Source: Bacillus fungorum (lineage in GTDB: Bacteria > Bacillota > Bacilli > Bacillales > Bacillaceae_G). From it: a DNA stretch of 64,000 bases. The stretch covers positions 124,001 through 188,000 of the forward strand of contig NZ_NWUW01000002.1 in the NCBI RefSeq assembly GCF_002746455.1, read 5' to 3'. Under the pieces are notes generated by a model. The model made no database searches. It was not told where the DNA came from and was given only the letters and a program-made list of their open reading frames with translations. The position numbers and the translations under genes are program-made. Positions 38,383-46,902 of the stretch are shown piece by piece. Positions within the stretch are counted from its first letter, which is position 1. Each line of letters starts with the position of its first letter.

Positions 38383-38530
38383 TTATCCCACTATTTGTGG
38401 GCAGTAAGACCCTTACCTCAAAATTCAGCAAAAGCAAAGAAGTTAGGGGGGCGGGCTGTCCGTAAATGTCCGATTGGTGAGGGCTAATAATCCGTGGGGA
38501 TGAAGATCCCCCCACGGATTAAAGTTTCAC
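38383..38530 (+). repeat. dispersed structured repeat, copy 2 (bcr- or IS605-end-like)
   Basis: A non-coding element of about 148 bases. A 5' hairpin CCCAC/GTGGG is followed by a stem CCCTTACC/GGTGAGGG enclosing the middle, then a 3' hairpin in which CCGTGGGG pairs with CCCCACGG. It is GC-richer than its surroundings. The order of sequence blocks matches the minus-strand copy at 9886-10015. Subterminal hairpins at both ends and no reading frame recall IS200/IS605-type ends or guide-RNA-like 3' regions without transposase, or bcr repeats of the B. cereus group; I cannot decide between them. Confidence 0.6.
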
Positions 38531-38636
38531 TTTATACCTAGCATACAAGTGAAGCAAACTTATAATAAATATATTGTAAGGAAATCACTTAAAGCTATAG
38601 TAATAAAAAATGTAGTACATAGGAAGGGTAAGACAT

Positions 38637-39431
38637 ATGAGAATATTATTTGTTGGGGATGTAGTAGGATCTCCTGGTAGAGGTATGATTCAACAATACG
38701 TACCGGCATTAAAGAAGAAATATACACCTACAGTAACCATTATTAATGGAGAAAACGCAGCTGGTGGACGTGGAATTACAGAAAAAATATATCGAAACTT
38801 TTTAGAATGCGGAGCACAAGCGGTTACACTTGGAAACCACGCTTGGGATAACCGTGAAGTATTTGAATTTATTGATGACGCAAAATATCTTGCAAGACCA
38901 GCTAACTTCCCAGACGGAACTCCAGGAAAAGGACTTATCTTTGTGAACTGTAATGGAACAGAAGTTGCAGTTATTAACTTACAGGGACGTACATTCCTTC
39001 CTCCAATTGATTGTCCATTCCGTAAAGTGGATGAATTAATTAACATTGCAAAAAAACGTACGAATATTATCTTTATTGATTTCCATGCGGAAACTACAAG
39101 TGAAAAACAAGCGTTAGGTTGGTATGTAGATGGTCGTGCTACAGCGGTAGTAGGTACACATACGCATGTCCCTACAGCAGATAATCGCATTTTACCAAGC
39201 GGAACGGCATATATCACAGATGTTGGTATGACAGGACCGTACGATGGAATTTTAGGTATGGACCGAGAAGCGGTATTGAAGAAGTTTTTAACAAACTTAC
39301 CAGTACGATTTGAAGTGACAAATGGTAGAACACAATTAAGTGCAGTGCTAATTGATGTGGATCCTAATACAGGAAAAGCTAAGAAAATTGAGCGTATCTT
39401 AATTAATGATGATCAACCATTTTTTGAGTGA
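38637..39431 (+). CDS. ymdB: YmdB metallophosphoesterase
   Basis: 264 residues of the YmdB/DR1281 family: MRILFVGDVVGSPGRG, NGENAAGGRGIT, TLGNHAWDN and THTHVPTADNRI supply the dimetal-site residues. The family hydrolyses 2',3'-cAMP and in B. subtilis affects late adaptive responses such as biofilm and sporulation choices. The start follows AGGAAGGG. Position between rny and spoVS is conserved. Confidence 0.95.
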   Translation: MRILFVGDVVGSPGRGMIQQYVPALKKKYTPTVTIINGENAAGGRGITEKIYRNFLECGAQAVTLGNHAWDNREVFEFIDDAKYLARPANFPDGTPGKGLIFVNCNGTEVAVINLQGRTFLPPIDCPFRKVDELINIAKKRTNIIFIDFHAETTSEKQALGWYVDGRATAVVGTHTHVPTADNRILPSGTAYITDVGMTGPYDGILGMDREAVLKKFLTNLPVRFEVTNGRTQLSAVLIDVDPNTGKAKKIERILINDDQPFFE

Positions 39432-39496
39432 TTCTCGGATGAAATTTAGATGAGTTGTTATTTTTTAATTTTTTAGAAAAATTACAGAAATTTAGC

Positions 39497-39522
39497 AGGA
39501 ATACGCGTCCTTCCTCGTGAAT
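39497..39522 (+). promoter_or_regulatory. sigma-H promoter of spoVS
   Basis: AGGAATA, 14-base gap, TGAAT: matches the sigma-H pattern AGGAXXT-N14-HGAAT except for the last -35 base. It fits known sigma-H control of spoVS. Confidence 0.7.
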
Positions 39523-39580
39523 ATAAGTTAAAGTGAAATAATTGCTAATACTTTTTAAAGAAACGAGGAGGAAACGCGGA

Positions 39581-39841
39581 ATGGAAATATTAAAAGTTAA
39601 AGCAACGTCGGTCCCTAATTCTGTAGCTGGTGCACTTGCAGGTGTTATTCGCGAACGCGGAACAGCAGAAATTCAAGCCATTGGTGCAGGTGCATTGAAC
39701 CAAGCGGTAAAGGCAGTAGCAATTGCAAGAGGATTTGTAGCACCTAGTGGTTTGGACCTGATTTGTATCCCAGCGTTTACAGATATTATGATTGATGGGG
39801 AAGAGCGCACAGCAATAAAATTAATTGTAGAACCTCGTTAA
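39581..39841 (+). CDS. spoVS: stage V sporulation protein S
   Basis: 86 residues, starting MEILKVKATSVPNSVAGALAG; Alba-like fold small protein needed for septation control and coat assembly. The ATG at 39581 follows GAGGAGGAAACG; the open frame to 39542 has no such site. Highly conserved sequence including GAGALNQAVKAVAIARGFVAPSG. Confidence 0.97.
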   Translation: MEILKVKATSVPNSVAGALAGVIRERGTAEIQAIGAGALNQAVKAVAIARGFVAPSGLDLICIPAFTDIMIDGEERTAIKLIVEPR

Positions 39842-39844
39842 GTT

Positions 39845-39880
39845 TAAACAACCTGTTTGCAGTATGCAAACAGGTTGTTT
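39845..39880 (+). terminator. intrinsic terminator after spoVS
   Basis: A perfect stem (AAACAACCTGTTTGCA / TGCAAACAGGTTGTTT) with T run. Confidence 0.92.
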
Positions 39881-39899
39881 TTATAGTGGAGGAATGAAA

Positions 39900-40823
39900 A
39901 TGAAAATTTTTGATGCTCATTGTGATGTACTCTTTCAGTTATGGAGTGCACAGGGGAAAAAGGATTTTAAACATGATTCGCAATTACATATTACATTTGA
40001 ACAGTTAAAGAGAAGAAAAGGAAGTATACAATGTTTTGCTATATATGTGCCAGAAACAGTAGCATATGAAAAACGATTTGAAGTGGCATTACAAATGGTA
40101 GATATTTTTTATAATGAAATTTTATCACTACCGGGTGTGAAGTTTATTCAGACAAAAGATGATATTAACATGTTAAAACAGGACGAGATTGGAGCGATAT
40201 TAACACTAGAAGGATGCGAAGCAATTGGGAAAGATGCAATGAAATTACGGTTGTTTTATCGCCTAGGAGTACGTTCTTTTGGATTAACATGGAATTATGC
40301 CAATTTATTAGCTGATGGTGCGCTAGAGACGCGTGGGGCGGGTTTAACGACTTTTGGTAAACATGTTGTACAAGAACTTAATGCGTTACATGTATGGACT
40401 GATGTGTCTCATCTGAATGAAAGAAGCTTTTGGGATGTTATAGAATTTGCAAAAAATCCTATTGCCTCCCATTCAAATTGTATGAAACTTTGTCAGCACC
40501 CACGTAATTTAAATGATGAACAACTTAAAGCTCTTATAAAGCGCAATGGCATGATCGGTGTCACTTTTGTACCACATTTTCTAACAAATGAAAAACAAGC
40601 GAATATAGCAGATATAGTAAGACATATCGAATATATTTGTGCATTAAGTGGAGAGAACAATATAGGGTTTGGTTCGGATTTTGATGGGATTTTAGAAACG
40701 GTTGTAAATGTATCAACGTATGGAGATTATGAAAATATAATGAATGAGCTTTGTAAACATTATACGGCATCTACTGTAGAGCGATTTTTATATGGAAATT
40801 TTGTTGAACATATAAGCTTTTAA
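39900..40823 (+). CDS. M19 family membrane-type dipeptidase
   Basis: 307 residues related to renal dipeptidase. The zinc motif HxD is in IFDAHCDVLFQLW, the bridging Glu in LTLEGCEAIG, and later ligands in WTDVSHLNE and PIASHSNCMKL; GFGSDFDGI closes the site. There is no signal peptide, so it is cytosolic. The ATG at 39900 has AGTGGAGG seven bases ahead; ATG 39894 is too close. Likely hydrolyses dipeptides, possibly with D-residues from wall turnover; the substrate is inferred. Confidence 0.88.
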   Translation: MKIFDAHCDVLFQLWSAQGKKDFKHDSQLHITFEQLKRRKGSIQCFAIYVPETVAYEKRFEVALQMVDIFYNEILSLPGVKFIQTKDDINMLKQDEIGAILTLEGCEAIGKDAMKLRLFYRLGVRSFGLTWNYANLLADGALETRGAGLTTFGKHVVQELNALHVWTDVSHLNERSFWDVIEFAKNPIASHSNCMKLCQHPRNLNDEQLKALIKRNGMIGVTFVPHFLTNEKQANIADIVRHIEYICALSGENNIGFGSDFDGILETVVNVSTYGDYENIMNELCKHYTASTVERFLYGNFVEHISF

Positions 40824-41050
40824 GATTTTTGTTTTAAAAATACAGAAAAATTAGAATTAATTAATTTGATAGTATTGCTTTTTTTAAGACCTAATACTAG
40901 AATGAAAAACAAAATAGCTTTATACTAAAGATTCAGGGAAATCAGAAGAGGCATAATTTGCGTCCGTTGTAGTTTATTTGTATAAAAAATGCTAAACTAT
41001 TACTGTAAAAAAATACACTACAATGAATGCAGCCAAAAGGGGTGTAGGAG

Positions 41051-42808
41051 ATGATTAGTCAACTTTCATGGAAAGTTGGAGGCCAACAAGGTGAAGGAAT
41101 TGAAAGTACAGGAGAAATCTTCTGTATTGCATTAAACCGATTGGGATATTACCTATACGGTTACCGCCACTTCTCATCACGTATTAAAGGCGGCCATACA
41201 AATAATAAAATTCGTGTAAGTACAACAGAAGTACGCGCGATCTCAGATGATTTAGATATTTTAATTGCTTTTGATCAAGAAACAATTGATTTTAACTTCC
41301 ACGAACTACGTCCAGGTGGAATTGTAGTTGCAGATGCGAAATTTAATCCAACGATACCTGACAATACAGATGTAAATCTATATGTGATACCGTTTACAGA
41401 TATTGCTTCAGAATTAGGTACATCATTAATGAAAAACATGGTTGCTGTTGGGGCATCAAGTGCGGTATTAGGATTAGATGAAACAGCTTATTTAGATGTT
41501 GTTGAAGAAATCTTTGGTCGTAAAGGAGAGCAAGTTGTTCAAAAGAATATGGACGCAATTAAGCGCGGCTCTCAATATATGAAAGAGTTGCTAGGTGAGA
41601 AAGTAAACATGATGCAGCTTGAAAAAGCCGATGGTAAGAAACGCATGTTTATGATTGGAAACGATGCAATCGCATTTGGTGCGGTAGCTGGTGGTGCTCG
41701 CTTTATGTCTGCATATCCAATTACACCTGCATCTGAAATTATGGAATACTTAATTAAAAAATTACCAAAAGTTGGCGGGACAGTAATCCAAACTGAGGAT
41801 GAAATCGCAGCTTGTACAATGGCAATCGGTGCAAACTATGCTGGTGTTCGTACATTAACTGCATCTGCTGGTCCGGGTCTATCTTTAATGATGGAAGCGA
41901 TCGGTTTAGCGGGTATTACAGAAACGCCATTAGTAATTGTTGATACACAACGTGGTGGCCCAAGTACAGGATTACCAACGAAACAAGAGCAGTCTGATTT
42001 AATGGCAATGATTTACGGTACACACGGTGAAATTCCAAAAATCGTAATGGCGCCAAGTACAGTTGAAGAAGCTTTCTATGATATTGTAGAAGCGTTTAAC
42101 TTATCAGAAGAATATCAAGTACCTGTTATTTTCTTAACAGATTTACAGCTTTCTTTAGGAAAACAAACAGTAGAACCACTTAAGTTAGATAAAGTGGAAA
42201 TTCGTCGCGGTAAGCTTGATTTAGAAGCGGAATTACCAGAACGTGAAAATAAAGCATACTTCAAGCGTTATGAAGTAACAGAAGATGGCGTTTCTCCACG
42301 TGTTTTACCTGGTATGAAAAATGGTGTTCACCATGTTACAGGTGTAGAACATGATGAAACTGGTAAACCATCTGAATCAGCAATAAACCGTAAAGATCAA
42401 ATGGACAAACGTTTCCGTAAAATGGAGAACTTGAAGTTTAATACCCCTGTTTATAAAAATGTTAAGCATGAAGAAGCAGACGTATTGCTTGTTGGATTTA
42501 ACTCAACTCGTGGTGCAATCGAAGAAGCGATAGAGCGCTTAGAACAAGAGGGTATGAAAGTAAACCATGCTCATGTGCGTTTAATTCACCCGTTCCCAAC
42601 AGCTGAAATCGATCCACTTGTGAAAAATGCGAAGCGTGTTGTAGTGGTAGAAAACAATGCAACAGGTCAGCTTGCTAACATTATGAAAATGAATCTTGGT
42701 AACGGTGAGAAAATTTCTAGTCTTTTAAAATATGATGGGAACCCATTCTTGCCGAAAGAGATTTACAACGAATGCAAAAAAGGGGTTGTATTAAATGGCA
42801 ACATTTAA
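41051..42808 (+). CDS. korA: 2-oxoacid:acceptor oxidoreductase subunit alpha (gamma-alpha fusion)
   Basis: 585 residues. An N-terminal gamma domain (about 1-190; GGQQGEGIESTGEIF) is fused to the alpha/pyrimidine-binding domain (AYPITPASEIMEYL; TASAGPGLSLMMEAIG; DTQRGGPSTGLPTKQEQ). With KorB it interconverts 2-oxoglutarate or a related oxoacid and its CoA ester using ferredoxin. Start follows AAAAGGGGTGTAGG. Overlaps korB by 14 bases. No ferredoxin gene lies next to it. Confidence 0.93.
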   Translation: MISQLSWKVGGQQGEGIESTGEIFCIALNRLGYYLYGYRHFSSRIKGGHTNNKIRVSTTEVRAISDDLDILIAFDQETIDFNFHELRPGGIVVADAKFNPTIPDNTDVNLYVIPFTDIASELGTSLMKNMVAVGASSAVLGLDETAYLDVVEEIFGRKGEQVVQKNMDAIKRGSQYMKELLGEKVNMMQLEKADGKKRMFMIGNDAIAFGAVAGGARFMSAYPITPASEIMEYLIKKLPKVGGTVIQTEDEIAACTMAIGANYAGVRTLTASAGPGLSLMMEAIGLAGITETPLVIVDTQRGGPSTGLPTKQEQSDLMAMIYGTHGEIPKIVMAPSTVEEAFYDIVEAFNLSEEYQVPVIFLTDLQLSLGKQTVEPLKLDKVEIRRGKLDLEAELPERENKAYFKRYEVTEDGVSPRVLPGMKNGVHHVTGVEHDETGKPSESAINRKDQMDKRFRKMENLKFNTPVYKNVKHEEADVLLVGFNSTRGAIEEAIERLEQEGMKVNHAHVRLIHPFPTAEIDPLVKNAKRVVVVENNATGQLANIMKMNLGNGEKISSLLKYDGNPFLPKEIYNECKKGVVLNGNI

Positions 42809-43661
42809 GGACTTTCGTAACAGCGTAAAACCAAACTGGTGCCCAGGTTGCGGAGACTTCTCAGTGCAAGCTGCAATTCAACGTGCGGCAGCTAACGTTG
42901 GCTTAAATCCAGATGAACTGGCTGTTATTTCTGGTATCGGCTGTTCAGGTCGTATTTCAGGTTATATTAATTCATATGGTGTGCATAGTATTCATGGCCG
43001 TGCCCTTCCAATTGCACAAGGTGTGAAAATGGCAAACCGTGATTTAACAGTTATCGCATCAGGTGGTGACGGTGATGGATTTGCGATTGGTATGGGACAT
43101 ACAATCCATTCTATTCGTCGTAACATCGACATTACGTACATCGTAATGGATAACCAAATTTACGGATTAACAAAAGGGCAAACTTCGCCACGTAGTGAAG
43201 CTGGATTTAAAACGAAAAGTACACCACAAGGTTCAATTGAACCGTCACTAAATGTTATGGAAATGGCTTTAACAGCTGGTGCGACATTTGTGGCGCAAAG
43301 CTTTTCAAGTGATTTAAAAGAATTAACACAAATTATTGAAGCTGGTATTAACCATAAAGGATTTTCATTAATTAACGTATTCAGCCCGTGTGTTACTTAC
43401 AATAAAGTAAATACTTACGATTGGTTTAAAGAGAATTTAACAAAACTAAGTACAGTAGAGGGATATGATCCGTCTAATCGCATGATGGCTATGCAAACGT
43501 TAATGGAAAATAACGGATTAGTAACAGGTTTAATTTATCAAAATACAGCGCAACCTTCATACCAAGAACTTGTAAAAGGCTATAGTGAGAAGCCTTTAGT
43601 GCAATCTGATTTAAATATGGATCAGAAAATGTTTGATGAGCTTGTTGCTGAATTTATGTAA
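42795..43661 (+). CDS. korB: 2-oxoacid:ferredoxin oxidoreductase subunit beta
   Basis: 288 residues binding thiamine diphosphate and one Fe-S cluster. The NWCPGCGDF motif and a GIGCSG cysteine, with SPCVTYN later, supply cluster ligands; GGDGDGFAIG is the ThDP/Mg motif. Start lies inside the end of korA, so the subunits are coupled. Terminator downstream. Confidence 0.94.
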   Translation: MATFKDFRNSVKPNWCPGCGDFSVQAAIQRAAANVGLNPDELAVISGIGCSGRISGYINSYGVHSIHGRALPIAQGVKMANRDLTVIASGGDGDGFAIGMGHTIHSIRRNIDITYIVMDNQIYGLTKGQTSPRSEAGFKTKSTPQGSIEPSLNVMEMALTAGATFVAQSFSSDLKELTQIIEAGINHKGFSLINVFSPCVTYNKVNTYDWFKENLTKLSTVEGYDPSNRMMAMQTLMENNGLVTGLIYQNTAQPSYQELVKGYSEKPLVQSDLNMDQKMFDELVAEFM

Positions 43662-43673
43662 TGTAAGAAGAGG

Positions 43674-43698
43674 AGGTTGCCATTTGGCAACCTTTTTT
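43674..43698 (+). terminator. intrinsic terminator after korB
   Basis: Stem GGTTGCCA/TGGCAACC with a TT loop and T6. Confidence 0.9.
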
Positions 43699-44070
43699 AA
43701 TGAGTAAAAATATAAGGTAGTTATATTTACTTAGAAAATTCAGAATGGTAAAATAATATATAAATCGTTGTATGAAAATGGCAAGTTCATTGCTAATGAA
43801 ATATAAGATAAGACAGAGCCTATTTCTTATTAAAATTGGCGAAACGCTTCATACTATGGTAATGTTTATAGGGATAAAGCAATATGCTTTTGGGTAGGAC
43901 AAAAGAAATACGAAAAGGAAATGTCTATTTGTGTGGGGAAGACTTCATTCTTATAGATGATTAGATTGATTACTCAAGTTTCAAAGGACAAGTTATCTCT
44001 CAAGCTATCTAACCATTTTTGAGGTGGGTCTAAGCGCATTAAAATGGACTATAAAGTGTGTATAGTTAAG
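43699..44070. other. spacer between korB and miaB
   Basis: About 370 AT-rich bases. Fragments can be translated but none exceeds a few dozen codons without stops, and I recognise no family, repeat or RNA. A promoter for miaB must lie here or upstream, but none stands out. Confidence 0.4.
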
Positions 44071-44088
44071 GGTGAAAGGAGATTACCG

Positions 44089-45618
44089 ATGAACGAGCAA
44101 CAACGATTAGCAAGTCAACAAGCAAATTCCTCTACGAAAAAAGAAGAGAAAGATTATAGCAAATACTTTGAAAGTGTATACCAACCACCTTCCTTAAAAG
44201 ATGCGAAAAAACGAGGGAAAGAAGAAGTTAAAATTGAACGGGATTTTGGCTTACCTGAAGAGTTTCGCAATTTTGGTACAGGAAGAAAGTTCTATATTCG
44301 TACATATGGTTGTCAAATGAATGAGCACGATACAGAAGTAATGGCGGGTATTTTCACCACACTTGGATATGAACCAACCTTTTCAACTGAAGATGCAGAT
44401 GTAGTTTTATTAAATACTTGTGCTATTCGTGAAAATGCTGAAAATAAAGTGTTCGGTGAACTAGGTCATTTAAAGTCACTAAAACGAAGAAATCCAGATC
44501 TTTTAATTGGTGTATGTGGTTGTATGTCTCAAGAGGAATCTGTTGTAAATAAAATTATGCAAAAAAACCAGCATGTAGATATGGTGTTTGGAACTCATAA
44601 TATACATAGATTACCGTACATTCTAAAAGATGCAATGTTCTCGAAGGAGACGGTAGTTGAAGTTTGGTCAAAAGAAGGAGACGTAATTGAAAACCTTCCG
44701 AAAGTACGCCGTGGCGATATTAAAGCTTGGGTAAATATTATGTATGGCTGTGATAAGTTCTGTACATATTGTATTGTACCGTATACACGCGGAAAAGAGC
44801 GAAGCAGACGTCCAGAAGACATTATCCAAGAGATTCGTCATTTAGCTGCGAATGGCTATAAAGAAATTACGTTACTTGGACAGAACGTAAATGCATATGG
44901 TAAAGACTTTGAAGATATAGAATACGGTCTTGGCGATTTAATGGACGAACTCCGTAAAGTTGATATTGCACGTATTCGTTTTACAACGAGCCATCCACGC
45001 GATTTCGATGATCACTTAATTGAAGTGCTTGGAAAAGGTGGAAACTTAGTAGAACATATTCACTTACCAGTTCAATCTGGAAGCACAGATATGTTAAAAA
45101 TTATGGCGCGTAAATATTCACGAGAGCATTATTTAGAGCTTGTAAGAAAAATTAAAGAAGCAATTCCAAACGCGGTATTAACAACTGATATTATCGTCGG
45201 TTTCCCAAATGAAACAGATGAGCAATTTGAAGAAACGATGTCGCTATATCGTGAAGTAGGATTTGACACTGCCTTTACCTTTATTTATTCACCGCGCGAA
45301 GGTACACCAGCTGCGAAAATGAAAGATAATGTACCGATGGGAGTGAAGAAAGAACGTCTTCAACGCTTAAATACATTAGTAAATAAATTGGCAATTGAAA
45401 AGAACAATTGGTATAAAGGGCAAATTGTAGAAGTGTTAGTTGATGGGGAAAGTAAAAATAATCCTGAAGTACTTGCAGGTTATACTCGTACGAATAAACT
45501 TGTAAACTTCGTTGCTCCAAAATCTTTAATTGGTCAGCTTGTGAAAGTAAAAGTAACGGATGCAAAAACTTGGTCTCTTAACGGAGAATTAGTTGAAGAG
45601 CCGATTGAGGTGGAATAG
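44089..45618 (+). CDS. miaB: tRNA-2-methylthio-N6-dimethylallyladenosine synthase
   Basis: A radical-SAM methylthiotransferase that modifies A37 of tRNAs. 509 residues: a Bacillus-type N-terminal extension (about 65 residues), the UPF0004 domain with [12 protein letters not shown] and other Fe-S Cys, the radical-SAM motif CDKFCTYC, and a C-terminal TRAM domain. ATG 44089 follows GAAAGGAGA. The following ricA gene begins three bases after the stop, so the two are co-transcribed. Confidence 0.95.
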   Translation: MNEQQRLASQQANSSTKKEEKDYSKYFESVYQPPSLKDAKKRGKEEVKIERDFGLPEEFRNFGTGRKFYIRTYGCQMNEHDTEVMAGIFTTLGYEPTFSTEDADVVLLNTCAIRENAENKVFGELGHLKSLKRRNPDLLIGVCGCMSQEESVVNKIMQKNQHVDMVFGTHNIHRLPYILKDAMFSKETVVEVWSKEGDVIENLPKVRRGDIKAWVNIMYGCDKFCTYCIVPYTRGKERSRRPEDIIQEIRHLAANGYKEITLLGQNVNAYGKDFEDIEYGLGDLMDELRKVDIARIRFTTSHPRDFDDHLIEVLGKGGNLVEHIHLPVQSGSTDMLKIMARKYSREHYLELVRKIKEAIPNAVLTTDIIVGFPNETDEQFEETMSLYREVGFDTAFTFIYSPREGTPAAKMKDNVPMGVKKERLQRLNTLVNKLAIEKNNWYKGQIVEVLVDGESKNNPEVLAGYTRTNKLVNFVAPKSLIGQLVKVKVTDAKTWSLNGELVEEPIEVE

Positions 45619-45621
45619 TAG

Positions 45622-46053
45622 ATGAAAGTATATACGAAAGATGAAATTGTTGAGCACGCGAAAGAACTAGCAAAAATGATTTCTGAAACAGAAGAAGTTG
45701 ATTTCTTTAAGCGAGCAGAAGCACAAATTCATAAAAATGAAAATGTAAAGCGCGCAATTGATGAAATTAAAGCACTGCAAAAGCAAGCAGTAAACTTGCA
45801 GCATTACGGGAAATGGGAAGCTTTGAAAAAAGTAGAAGCTGAAATTGATGCCCTGCAAGATAAGTTAGACAGTATACCAGTAGTACAAGAATTTAAATCT
45901 TCACAAACATATGTAAATGACTTACTACAGCTAGTTGCAAGTACGATTTCTAACAACGTAACAGATGAAATATTAATTTCAACTAATGGTGATGTATTGA
46001 AGGGTGAAACGGGCGCAGCGGTAGAAAGTAAAAAAGGAAATTGTGGTTGTTAA
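45622..46053 (+). CDS. ricA: RicA (YmcA) regulator of mRNA maturation
   Basis: 143 residues, helical YmcA/YlbF family, start just after miaB. The C-terminus ESKKGNCGC carries the cysteines that in B. subtilis help bind an Fe-S cluster in the RicA-RicF-RicT complex, which modulates RNase Y cleavage and developmental decisions. The adjacency to miaB and the presence of rny 8 kb away fit this pathway. The terminator follows the stop. Confidence 0.93.
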   Translation: MKVYTKDEIVEHAKELAKMISETEEVDFFKRAEAQIHKNENVKRAIDEIKALQKQAVNLQHYGKWEALKKVEAEIDALQDKLDSIPVVQEFKSSQTYVNDLLQLVASTISNNVTDEILISTNGDVLKGETGAAVESKKGNCGC

Positions 46054-46083
46054 AGAGATGTCGAATTGACATCTCTTTTTTTA
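46053..46083 (+). terminator. intrinsic terminator after ricA
   Basis: Stem AGAGATGTC/GACATCTCT with GAATT-containing loop and T7. Confidence 0.9.
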
Positions 46084-46138
46084 GTGGATTAAACGTAAGT
46101 TCTTCTCGAAAAAAGAATGACACATTCCGCTATTGTCA

Positions 46139-46150
46139 CGCATATGATTA
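46139..46150 (+). promoter_or_regulatory. possible sporulation-type -10 element of cotE
   Basis: CGCATATGATTA resembles mother-cell sigma-E/sigma-K -10 elements (CATA-like). It lies about 30 bases before the cotE start. I could not identify a matching -35 with confidence. Confidence 0.35.
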
Positions 46151-46178
46151 AGTGAATAGTGATTGAGGAGGGTTACGA

Positions 46179-46721
46179 ATGTCCGAATTTAGAGAGATTA
46201 TTACAAAAGCAGTGGTTGGAAAAGGACGTAAGTATACAAAGTCAACGCATACATGTGAATCGAGTAATGAGCCAACAAGTATTTTAGGGTGCTGGGTAAT
46301 TAACCACTCGTACGAAGCAAGAAAGAATGGAAAGCATGTGGAAATTGAAGGTTTCTATGATGTGAACACTTGGTATTCATTTGATGACAATACAAAGACT
46401 GAAGTTGTAACAGAACGTGTGAACTACACGGACGAAGTAAGCATTGGCTATCGTGATAAAAACTTTTCTGGTGATGATTTAGAAATTATTGCTCGTGTTA
46501 TTCAGCCACCAAATTGTTTAGAAGCTCTTGTATCACCAAATGGTAATAAAATTGTTGTAACTGTAGAACGTGAATTTGTAACAGAAGTAGTTGGCGAAAC
46601 AAAAATTTGTGTAAGTGTAAATCCTGAAGGCTGTGTAGAATCAGATGATGATTTCCAAATTGACGATGATGAGTTTGAAGAATTAGATCCGAACTTTATC
46701 ATTGACGCAGAAGAAGAGTAA
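46179..46721 (+). CDS. cotE: outer spore coat morphogenetic protein CotE
   Basis: 180 residues, made in the mother cell; scaffold for outer coat assembly and, in the B. cereus group, for exosporium attachment. The N-terminal [25 protein letters not shown] and the very acidic tail ([16 protein letters not shown]) are characteristic. Start follows GAGGAGGG. Position between ricA and mutS is conserved in Bacillus. Confidence 0.97.
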   Translation: MSEFREIITKAVVGKGRKYTKSTHTCESSNEPTSILGCWVINHSYEARKNGKHVEIEGFYDVNTWYSFDDNTKTEVVTERVNYTDEVSIGYRDKNFSGDDLEIIARVIQPPNCLEALVSPNGNKIVVTVEREFVTEVVGETKICVSVNPEGCVESDDDFQIDDDEFEELDPNFIIDAEEE

Positions 46722-46726
46722 TAGGA

Positions 46727-46755
46727 AGCTAGGGAGAAGTTCTTCCTAGCTTTTT
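46727..46755 (+). terminator. intrinsic terminator after cotE
   Basis: Stem AAGCTAGG/CCTAGCTT, with GAGAAGTTCTT loop and T5. Confidence 0.85.
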
Positions 46756-46801
46756 ACTTTACATAAGTGGGTGCTGAATGAACATGATTCCTTATGAAAT
46801 G

Positions 46802-46810
46802 TGCTATAAT
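46802..46810 (+). promoter_or_regulatory. extended -10 promoter of mutS-mutL
   Basis: TGCTATAAT, a perfect extended -10, 93 bases before the mutS start; no good -35. A small CTCCT/AGGAG hairpin follows in the leader. Confidence 0.55.
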
Positions 46811-46902
46811 GAGGACAGACTCCTGAAATAGGAGATATGGATGTCCGTGAAATGTGACATATATGAATATAGATTATTATGTAAGAATTATGGAGGAGAA
46901 AT

